NCBI GenBank assembly: GCA_030837305.1
Contig: JAUPKT010000187.1
Location: 1 to 7,418 of the forward strand
From: Thermodesulfobacteriota bacterium
GTDB taxonomy: Bacteria > Desulfobacterota > Desulfomonilia > Desulfomonilales > Desulfomonilaceae
Reading direction: 5' to 3'
DNA length: 7,418 bases
Shown here: one piece after another, positions 1 to 5,662 of the stretch
Position numbering within the stretch: position 1 is the stretch's first letter
Layout of the letters: each line of letters begins with the position of its first letter
The notes under the pieces: generated by a model
What the model was told of the DNA's origin: nothing
Seen by the model: the letters and a program-made list of their open reading frames with translations, nothing else
The model's database searches: none
Position numbers and translations under genes: made by a program

Positions 1-1356
1 CATAAGCACCAGGGTGATCCCGATTATTGCCCCGGTGATTTCGTGCATTGCCCTAATGGCCGCTTCTTTCCCGGAGAGGCCATGCTGAACCATATTGCGG
101 TCCACATTCTCTACTACTACGATAGCATCATCCACCACTATCCCAATGGCCAAGATCAGCCCGAACAGGGTGATCATGTTGATGGAAAAGCCCATGGCAT
201 ACATCAGGGCAAATGCGCCTATTATGGTAACAGGAATGGTAGTTACCGGAACCAGAGTGGCTCGCCAATTCCCGAGGAAGATTAACACCACGATGAAGAC
301 CAAGATAAATGCCTGAACAAGGGTAATCACCACCTCACGAATTGATGCCCTCACAAAATCCGAGGTGTCATAAACGATCTTGTAATCAACCCCTGCAGGA
401 AAATCTCTTTTCAATTCCTCCATCTTCCGGTGGACTTCATCGGCCACTTGAAGAGCGTTGGACCCGGGAGTCTGATAAATGACCATGGTTGCCGATGGTT
501 TCCCATTGAAGTACGACGTGGTATCGTAACTCTTCCCTCCGAGTTCCACGGTTGCAACATCCTTCACCCGGACAATACTACTGTCTTGGCCTGTCTTGAC
601 TATGACGTCTTGAAACTGGTTCACTTCGGTCAGACGGCCCAAAGTATCCACAGGCAGGTCTAAAACCTGGCCCGCAGGGGCAGGCTGCTGCCCGATACGG
701 CCTGCAGCGACTTGAACATTCTGACTCTTAAGCGCATTGACCACGTCATTCGTGGTGAGACTGTTGTGCTGAAGCCTGTTGGGGTTGAGCCAAACCCGCA
801 TGCTGTAATCTCTAGACGGAAAAAGGCTTATGTCGCCGACACCGTGGAGGCGAGCTAAAGGATCCTTGATGGTGGTTGTTACATAATTAGTCAGAAAAAG
901 ATCGTCATAAGATCCGTCAGGGGAATAGAGGCACAGGACGGTGACAAATGACGTGGAAGCCTTCTTCGTGTTCACTCCCTGGCGCTGCACCTCAGTCGGT
1001 AACTGAGCCATCGCCCACTGCACTCGATTCTGCACCAGCACGGTTGCCATGTCATTATCGGTCCCAAGTTCAAATGTAATCTTAAGGTTGTAGGAACCAT
1101 CACGAGCACTGGTGCTGTACATATAGAGCATTTTCTCCACACCATTGACCTGCTGTTCAATGGGCGCCGCAACGGTGTCGGCGACCACCTGTGGGGAAGC
1201 ACCGGGGTAGGAGGCAGTCACTTGGACCATAGGCGGCGTTATCTCAGGGAATTGAGAAATAGGCAGGGAGAATATTGCCACACCCCCGGCCAGCATGATG
1301 ACTAATGAAATTACAGAGGCAAAAACGGGCCGATTGATAAAGAAACGGCTGATCAT
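1..1356 (-). CDS. RND efflux pump inner-membrane subunit, HAE1/AcrB-like (N-terminal 452 residues, runs off left edge)
   Basis: This is the start of a proton-driven drug/solvent exporter of the inner membrane, the pump of a tripartite system with a periplasmic adaptor and an outer-membrane channel. Translation from the ATG at 1356 gives MISRFFINRPVFASVISLVI, matching the AcrB/MexB N-terminus with its first membrane helix. The periplasmic porter region follows, with family-typical stretches such as ASYPGASPQVV, VGDISLF, LKSQNVQVAAG and VELGGKSYDT. Membrane helices 2-4 lie at about residues 340-415. The helix-4 proton-relay pair Asp409-Asp410 (VVDDAIVVEN) is intact and corresponds to AcrB Asp407-Asp408. 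The frame is open to base 1, roughly where helix 5 is in AcrB, so more than half of a usual ~1040-residue protein is missing because the window ends. A GGAGG lies 5' of the start, and the adaptor gene ends only 14 bp upstream, so the two are co-transcribed. An alternative ATG at 1361 hits a stop two codons later and is rejected. The substrate cannot be told from this sequence. Confidence 0.95.
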   Translation of the reverse strand, partial: MISRFFINRPVFASVISLVIMLAGGVAIFSLPISQFPEITPPMVQVTASYPGASPQVVADTVAAPIEQQVNGVEKMLYMYSTSARDGSYNLKITFELGTDNDMATVLVQNRVQWAMAQLPTEVQRQGVNTKKASTSFVTVLCLYSPDGSYDDLFLTNYVTTTIKDPLARLHGVGDISLFPSRDYSMRVWLNPNRLQHNSLTTNDVVNALKSQNVQVAAGRIGQQPAPAGQVLDLPVDTLGRLTEVNQFQDVIVKTGQDSSIVRVKDVATVELGGKSYDTTSYFNGKPSATMVIYQTPGSNALQVADEVHRKMEELKRDFPAGVDYKIVYDTSDFVRASIREVVITLVQAFILVFIVVLIFLGNWRATLVPVTTIPVTIIGAFALMYAMGFSINMITLFGLILAIGIVVDDAIVVVENVDRNMVQHGLSGKEAAIRAMHEITGAIIGITLVLM

Positions 1357-1370
1357 GACATGGCCTCCGT

Positions 1371-2546
1371 CTACTTGTCCCGTGTTTTCGCTGGAGACCC
1401 CGAGTCGTTTTTCTGAGGCGCTGCAGGCAGGAGTTCGGGGTTCACTTTCGATCCCGGACGGGCTCGTTGTGTTCCCTCAACGATAACCCTATCCGTTGAT
1501 TTCAGACCCTCTTCCACCACCCTCATTCCTTCAACGTCCTGACCAATCTTTATACGTTTTTGCTCAACGACGTTGTCTGGATTAACCACAAGGACCGACC
1601 TTCCATCCCGGTCGAATTGTACAGCCGTATCGGGTATCAGCAGAGACTTTTGGGTTCCCAAAGGTAGCCTGACACGTGCAAACATGCCGGATAGAAGAAG
1701 TCTGTCCGTGTTGGAGAACACTCCACGCACTTGGATCGTTCCCGTGGCTGGGTTCAACTTGGTGTCCACGAAGTCTACGAAACCTTCATGCGGGAACCCG
1801 GGTTCGTCTGCCAATCCCAAGTATGCAGGAATATTGTGCGATCTTATCGTACTGGCAACGGCTGCTGCGTGGGCTCTTCTCGCCGCAAGCAGATCCAATT
1901 CACTGAGGTTGAAGTAACAATATACAAATTCATCGTTGACAACAGTAGTGAGAAGCGTCTTTTCGGTCGCTCCAACCAGGTTGCCGACGTCCACAAGGTT
2001 CCTGCTCACCCGCCCGTCAATGGGCGATGCGACTTGGGAGTACTCCAAGTCAAGTCTAGCCTTGTCCACCGCAGCCTGGGCTAAATCGACATCGGCCTTG
2101 GAGACCCCGCTCTTGGCAATGGCCTCTTGCATCCTGAGCCAGCTCACGGCCTCTTTCGCTTCCAGAGCCTTCGCAAGCTCTTCGTTTATTTTGGCCAGCT
2201 CGTATTGGGCCTTGGTTGCCTCCAACTTTGCTTTGGCCTCATCCAGTTGCGCCTGATATTGACGGGGATCGATCAAAAAGAGAATTTGACCGGCCTTCAC
2301 TTGGGCCTGAGGATCAAAATTGATCTTCTTCAAGAAACCGGCCACTCTTGCACGAATGTCGACATATTCCAACGCTACGGTATTGCCCGTGTATTCCAGG
2401 TACCTGGTAATCTCTTGTTCGACTGGATGAGCTACCGAGACTTCGGGTATGCGTACTTGTTTCCTGGGGGTTTTCTCACAAGCGAAAAGGCAGACCGATA
2501 AGAGTCCAACGAAAATCTGGACGAGCACCCACGAGCGGCTTTGCAT
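1371..2546 (-). CDS. RND efflux periplasmic adaptor (membrane-fusion lipoprotein, AcrA/MexA-like)
   Basis: This 391-residue adaptor links the inner-membrane pump to an outer-membrane channel. The N-terminus is a lipoprotein signal: a hydrophobic stretch at about residues 6-22, then the lipobox LFAC with lipid-acceptor Cys23. Next come the first half of the lipoyl/barrel-sandwich domain (about 60-98, including VAGFLKKINF and VKAGQILFLIDPRQY), an Ala/Lys/Glu-rich alpha-helical hairpin (about 99-170) and the second lipoyl half (ASPIDGRVSRNLVDVGNLV, from 173). Beta-barrel and membrane-proximal domains follow, and the polar tail (PQKNDSGSPAK) is probably disordered. Length and domain order match the AcrA/MexA family. 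The ATG at 2546 is preceded by AGGAGGG (2557-2551). The LysR gene ends 72 bp upstream on the same strand. That gap holds no convincing terminator and only weak promoter-like hexamers, so read-through from the regulator gene is likely. The pump gene follows after 14 bp. An outer-membrane channel gene, if linked, would lie beyond base 1. Confidence 0.95.
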   Translation of the reverse strand: MQSRSWVLVQIFVGLLSVCLFACEKTPRKQVRIPEVSVAHPVEQEITRYLEYTGNTVALEYVDIRARVAGFLKKINFDPQAQVKAGQILFLIDPRQYQAQLDEAKAKLEATKAQYELAKINEELAKALEAKEAVSWLRMQEAIAKSGVSKADVDLAQAAVDKARLDLEYSQVASPIDGRVSRNLVDVGNLVGATEKTLLTTVVNDEFVYCYFNLSELDLLAARRAHAAAVASTIRSHNIPAYLGLADEPGFPHEGFVDFVDTKLNPATGTIQVRGVFSNTDRLLLSGMFARVRLPLGTQKSLLIPDTAVQFDRDGRSVLVVNPDNVVEQKRIKIGQDVEGMRVVEEGLKSTDRVIVEGTQRARPGSKVNPELLPAAPQKNDSGSPAKTRDK

Positions 2547-2618
2547 AGTACCCTCCTGAGAGGCTCTGTTCTAAACATTTCTTGAGTCTGATGGCAAACT
2601 TTTTCACGCATCGACCGC

Positions 2619-3503
2619 TCAACGGTCCATGAGCACCTTGAGGAATTCTTCGTCAGCGTGAGAGAGAGTTCTTTCTCTATTGATTACTATGTCTATGTCG
2701 AGAATAAACGGGCCATCCTTGACGGGCAGCGCCACAAGGTTTCCACCGGCAAGGTCCCGGTCTACTCCCATGCGGGCGAGCAAGGTAACTCCATTGCCCG
2801 TTCGTACCATCTCTTTGAGAAAGTCGACGTTACCCGTCTCAATAAAAGCGGAGAAGAATATGCCCTTATCTTCAAAAACCGTATCAATAACTCGTCGAGT
2901 TCCTGACCCCTTTTCCCTGAGTATGAGATTTTCCCCTACCAGATCCTCTATGGAAACCTCATCCTTCGAACACAAGCGATGCCCGGGGGCTGCCAGGAGC
3001 ACCAATTCATCCTGTATGAACGGTATGGCCTTCAGTTTTTCGTCGTAGGGGAGACGACCCACGATGGCCACATCGTTGCGTGTCTCGACCAAACTCCTCA
3101 GCATCTCCTCTGAACTTCCTTCATCTACCTGGATCTGGATTTTCGGAAAGGCTCTCCGAAACCTCGAGATATAACCGGCGAGGAAATGTCGGACCAGCGT
3201 CTTTGTACTCCCAATTTTCAGCGGTTCCAAAACGGCTTCGCTCTCTTCAGACAAGATTCGTTCGGCTTCTCCGACGAGAAGAAATATCTTCCGAGCGACC
3301 TGGTACAAGCGTTTGCCGGACTCGGTCAACTCCAACGGTTTTTTTGTGCGTCGAAAGAGCTGAACCCCGCATTGGGTCTCCAGCGACCGGATCTGCATGC
3401 TCACCGCCGGCTGTGTGATGAATAGCCTGTCTGCGGCTCTGGTAATACTGCCGGAGTTGGCTGCATGGTAGAATGCTTTTAGCTGGTTCAGACTTAAGTC
3501 CAT
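2619..3503 (-). CDS. LysR-type transcriptional regulator
   Basis: This is a DNA-binding regulator of 294 residues, the usual LysR length. The N-terminal winged helix-turn-helix starts at once (MDLSLNQLKAFYHAANSGSI), with the HTH at about residues 19-42 (SITRAADRLFITQPAVSMQI then RSLE). A linker helix follows, then the two-lobed effector-binding domain from about residue 90 (GSTKTLVRHFLAGYISRF, later NDVAIVGRLPYDEKL and GNGVTLLARMGV). The same frame stays open to an ATG at 3590. I chose the ATG at 3503 because it starts directly at the conserved domain, whereas the longer form would be translated through the apparent lysR promoter. The bases before 3503 show no good SD site, so initiation may be weak. 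The gene is the first of an operon with the RND adaptor and pump and is divergent from the oxidoreductase genes. This suggests local control of one or both units. The inducer is unknown. Confidence 0.93.
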   Translation of the reverse strand: MDLSLNQLKAFYHAANSGSITRAADRLFITQPAVSMQIRSLETQCGVQLFRRTKKPLELTESGKRLYQVARKIFLLVGEAERILSEESEAVLEPLKIGSTKTLVRHFLAGYISRFRRAFPKIQIQVDEGSSEEMLRSLVETRNDVAIVGRLPYDEKLKAIPFIQDELVLLAAPGHRLCSKDEVSIEDLVGENLILREKGSGTRRVIDTVFEDKGIFFSAFIETGNVDFLKEMVRTGNGVTLLARMGVDRDLAGGNLVALPVKDGPFILDIDIVINRERTLSHADEEFLKVLMDR

Positions 3504-3536
3504 GAGATGGGAGACGGCCCGATTATATAAGTTTAA

Positions 3537-3553
3537 TTTATGATCATCATAAA
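3537..3553. promoter_or_regulatory. Candidate LysR-type operator (T-N11-A dyad)
   Basis: TTTATGA-TCA-TCATAAA is an inverted repeat with perfect 7-bp arms and a 3-bp centre. Its core TATGATCATCATA fits the T-N11-A interrupted dyad typical of LysR-family sites. It lies between the divergent lysR and oxidoreductase genes and covers the whole -10 element of the candidate lysR promoter (3551-3546). Bound regulator would therefore be expected to block its own transcription, a common LysR arrangement. Binding is inferred from position and symmetry only. Confidence 0.55.
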
Positions 3554-3575
3554 AATTACTGCTTTGACATGTCAA
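3546..3575 (-). promoter_or_regulatory. Candidate sigma-70 promoter for lysR and probably the efflux genes
   Basis: On the minus strand a perfect -35 TTGACA (3575-3570) is followed after 18 bp by TATGAT (3551-3546), five of six matches to the -10 consensus. Transcription would start near 3539, giving a leader of about 35 nt to the ATG at 3503. A second, perfect TATAAT lies further downstream (3527-3522) but lacks a matching -35 and would leave only about a dozen leader bases. The region is visibly A/T-rich compared with the flanking genes. Confidence 0.6.
3564..3575. repeat. 12-bp perfect palindrome carrying a -35 hexamer on each strand
   Basis: TTGACATGTCAA is identical to its reverse complement. 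It supplies TTGACA to the minus strand (used in the lysR promoter call) and TTGACA to the plus strand (3564-3569), pointing toward the oxidoreductase genes. On the plus strand the best -10 at normal spacing is poor (CATTGT, 3588-3593, 18 bp spacing), as expected if that promoter needs an activator. The palindrome could also be part of an operator. Confidence 0.45.
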
Positions 3576-3610
3576 GAAAAATGATGCCATTGTCTAAATT
3601 AGGGAGATAT

Positions 3611-3639
3611 CAGTTCATACAGGCAAATTTGCTTATAAC
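3611..3639 (+). promoter_or_regulatory. Weak candidate promoter for the oxidoreductase operon
   Basis: TATAAC (3634-3639) is a fair -10 element, but the hexamer 17 bp upstream (CAGTTC) is a poor -35. A 10-bp palindrome GCAAATTTGC (3623-3632) overlaps the spacer. A poor -35 would suit activation by the divergently encoded LysR protein. The T-N11-A dyad, however, is centred about 100 bp upstream of the implied start, further than the usual position, so the alternative promoter using TTGACA at 3564 is about equally possible. Confidence 0.25.
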
Positions 3640-3717
3640 TTTTCTGGGGGGCACGGTTCATCAGAAATCTCGCCTTAGGGGACAGAGATACACCCCCGAG
3701 AACAAAGGAGGAGCCAT

Positions 3718-5343
3718 ATGGCAGAAGAATACGACGGCATCATCCTGGGCGCCGGGCCCAACGGATTGACGGTGGCAGCCTACCTTGCGAAAGCCGGTCT
3801 GAAAATCCTCCTCTTGGAAAAGCGGTTTGAGGCAGGAGGCGGGTTGGCCACAGAACAGGTAACTCTCCCGGGCTTTCTCCACAACACACACGCAGTGTAC
3901 ATGCCCATGGTCGATTATGCGCCTCCACTCAGGGATTTTGAGGACTATCTGACCAAAGACTATGATCTCGAATTCGTTTTTCCCTCCCTTGTCATGGCTA
4001 TGCCTTTTGCAGACGGTTCATCGTTATGCCTCTATCAGGATGTGGACAAGACCTGCGAATCGATTGCCGAGTTCTCGAAGAAAGATGCAGAGACATACAG
4101 GCGTGTCCATGACAGGTTTCGCGTGCTCACGGAGGACTTCCTGGGACCGGCCACCTATGAGATGGCAAAACCGGCCTTCGAGCAAATGATAAAATTGCAG
4201 ACTACTGATGTCGGAAGAGAAATCAGCGAGTGGACAGAGAAGACTCCTCAGGGGATCGTCAACGAGCTTTTTGAAAATGACAGGGTGCGAACCCTATTTC
4301 TCTATCTCTCTTGCATGTGGGGATTGCACTACGATCTGGAGGGCGTAAGCTACCTCGTCCCGTTACTGTTCAACCGGGCGGTGAATTACCGCTTGGTGGT
4401 CGGTGGGTCCCACCATCTTGCCCATTTGTTCACAAAGGTTCTCTATCGACACGGAGGGATGATCATCTCTCCCGTGACCGTGAAACGGATTATGGTAGAG
4501 GATGGAACAGCCAAGGGCGTGGAGCTTGACGATGGGACTATCTACACCGCTCGGAAATTCGTTGCCAGTAGTCTCGATCCTTACCAGACTTTTTTCAAGT
4601 ATGTTGGTCGGGAGAACCTGGATTCTTCTTTTGTCACAAGAACCAATGACTGGAAGTGGGAGCTTTCAAGCTTGTTCCACGTGCACCTCGCTTTGGATGA
4701 GGCCCCGACTTTCAGAGCCGCCCAGGGCAATCCGGATCTTGACAAGGCATTCATCGTCGTTCTTGGTTATGAGTCACAGGAAAGCCTGGTGAAACACTAT
4801 GACGCAATTCACAGCGGGGATCTCTATTCCGGTGGACTCAACTGCTGCTTTCCTTCGCTTCACGATCCGAAACAGGCGCCCCTGGGAAAGCACACGGGTC
4901 TCATCTCTCTGCATGCGCCATATAACTTGAAGGATGGCGGAGCCAAGAACTGGTATAGAATAAGGGAAAAAGAGGCGGCCCGCTGCGTCAAGCTTCTGGG
5001 AGATTACGCTCCCAACGTCACAGGCGACAACATCCTCTGGCACTACATTACCACTCCTCTCGACATCGAAAACAAGTTTGTCGACATGGTTCAGGGGTCT
5101 TACAAGCAAGGAGCATACTTGCCGTTACAGATGGGCTACCTACGGCCCAACGAAGAGTGCTCCCAATACGCCACCCCCATAAAGAACCTCTACGTCTGCG
5201 GTGCCAGCACTTTTCCCGGGGGACTCATTACATTCGGGCCGGGTTACAATGCGGCCAATCGGATAGCCGATGACTTGGGAATTGAACGGTGGTGGAAAGA
5301 ACCTGAGTGTGTGACGAAAGCCAGGGCGAGAGGAACGCTTTAG
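3718..5343 (+). CDS. FAD-dependent oxidoreductase, phytoene desaturase/PYROXD2-like (COG1233 type), first paralogue
   Basis: This is a 541-residue flavoprotein of the phytoene dehydrogenase-related amine-oxidase-fold group, whose members desaturate, isomerise or otherwise oxidise or reduce hydrophobic unsaturated substrates. The N-terminal Rossmann dinucleotide-binding motif is clear: GAGPNG at residues 11-16, acidic Glu34 ending the second strand, and the GGG loop at 40-42 (FEAGGGLATE). A central substrate domain follows, including RTLFLYLSCMWGLHYDLEG and VVGGSHHLAHLF. The C-terminal FAD-binding motif is NLYVCGASTFPGGLITFGPG then YNAANRIADDLG. I see no signal peptide or membrane helix, so it is probably cytoplasmic or peripheral on the membrane. 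The ATG at 3718 has an ideal GGAGG (3707-3711) and opens on the expected fold. Family identity is strong, but the substrate is unknown. No phytoene synthase or prenyl transferase is nearby, so calling it a carotenoid enzyme would be unsupported. The next gene starts 11 bp after its stop. Confidence 0.9.
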   Translation: MAEEYDGIILGAGPNGLTVAAYLAKAGLKILLLEKRFEAGGGLATEQVTLPGFLHNTHAVYMPMVDYAPPLRDFEDYLTKDYDLEFVFPSLVMAMPFADGSSLCLYQDVDKTCESIAEFSKKDAETYRRVHDRFRVLTEDFLGPATYEMAKPAFEQMIKLQTTDVGREISEWTEKTPQGIVNELFENDRVRTLFLYLSCMWGLHYDLEGVSYLVPLLFNRAVNYRLVVGGSHHLAHLFTKVLYRHGGMIISPVTVKRIMVEDGTAKGVELDDGTIYTARKFVASSLDPYQTFFKYVGRENLDSSFVTRTNDWKWELSSLFHVHLALDEAPTFRAAQGNPDLDKAFIVVLGYESQESLVKHYDAIHSGDLYSGGLNCCFPSLHDPKQAPLGKHTGLISLHAPYNLKDGGAKNWYRIREKEAARCVKLLGDYAPNVTGDNILWHYITTPLDIENKFVDMVQGSYKQGAYLPLQMGYLRPNEECSQYATPIKNLYVCGASTFPGGLITFGPGYNAANRIADDLGIERWWKEPECVTKARARGTL

Positions 5344-5354
5344 GAGGCGGGAAC

Positions 5355-5615
5355 ATGAAGGTCAATTCCACAGGATTGGGAAAAACCACCATGGTGGCTC
5401 ACTTCGCCGAACTCGAGAAGGTGGAAGATGAGCCCCAGGGAGCCATGACACTCAAGATAGAAGCCACTGAACCGGTTCACTGGTCGATCAAGGCTACGGT
5501 GGGAGGGGACGATCTGCGGCAGTTCGCCCGCCTTCTGCTGAGACCGTCCAATCTTTTCTTAGCACTGAAGCTTCTCTGTTTCGGAAAGAAACTGACCCCT
5601 CCACCGTCCCATTGA
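5355..5615 (+). CDS. Small protein of unknown function between two oxidoreductases
   Basis: This 86-residue protein is not one I recognise. It starts MKVNSTGLGKTTMVAHFAEL, continues with an alternating, probably beta-strand middle (MTLKIEATEPVHWSIKATV), and ends in a likely amphipathic helix (DDLRQFARLLL, NLFLALKLLCFG) with a basic, proline-rich tail (KKLTPPPSH). There is no signal peptide. The late hydrophobic stretch (about residues 67-77) is too short and charged for a confident membrane span but could rest on a membrane or bind a partner. Its AGGAGG begins inside the stop codon of the upstream oxidoreductase and lies 7 nt before the ATG at 5355. An upstream in-frame ATG at 5307 lies inside that gene and lacks an SD. 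Position and SD make a real, co-translated gene likely. A role as partner or accessory subunit of the flanking flavoenzymes is inferred from position only. Confidence 0.75.
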   Translation: MKVNSTGLGKTTMVAHFAELEKVEDEPQGAMTLKIEATEPVHWSIKATVGGDDLRQFARLLLRPSNLFLALKLLCFGKKLTPPPSH

Positions 5616-5650
5616 CAGACTTCATACCTAGTGAACGGTGAGGAATAAAA

Positions 5651-5662
5651 GGAGGACCCTCC
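5651..5662 (+). promoter_or_regulatory. Ribosome-binding site inside a self-complementary element
   Basis: GGAGGACCCTCC directly precedes the ATG at 5663. GGAGG is the SD site, and CCTCC, two bases later, is its exact complement. As RNA this could fold into a short hairpin (GGAG pairing with CTCC around a 4-nt loop) that hides the SD, or pair between molecules. The stem is only 4 bp, so the effect may be small, especially if ribosomes arrive from the gene upstream. Confidence 0.4.

Noticed and set aside
43..663. Plus-strand open frames at the left end
   Set aside because: They are antisense to the RND pump, whose frame is open from 1356 to base 1 with conserved AcrB-type motifs, including the Asp-Asp proton relay.
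1573..2501. Several overlapping plus-strand open frames
   Set aside because: They are shadows of the adaptor gene on the opposite strand, with low-complexity Ser/Ala/Leu-rich translations and no family motifs.
3504..3590. Longer N-terminus for the LysR protein (ATG at 3590)
   Set aside because: The 29 extra residues have no family counterpart and would overlap the TTGACA-18-TATGAT promoter and the dyad.
3645..3665. Possible sigma-54 promoter (GGGGGGCACGG) before the first oxidoreductase
   Set aside because: The GG is not followed by GC at the required 10-bp spacing (CA is found), and no sigma-54 activator gene is present.
5370..5390. Possible P-loop (TGLGKTT) in the small protein
   Set aside because: Walker A needs G-x4-G-K-[ST]. 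The residue in the first Gly position is Asn4, and the protein is too short for a nucleotide-binding fold.
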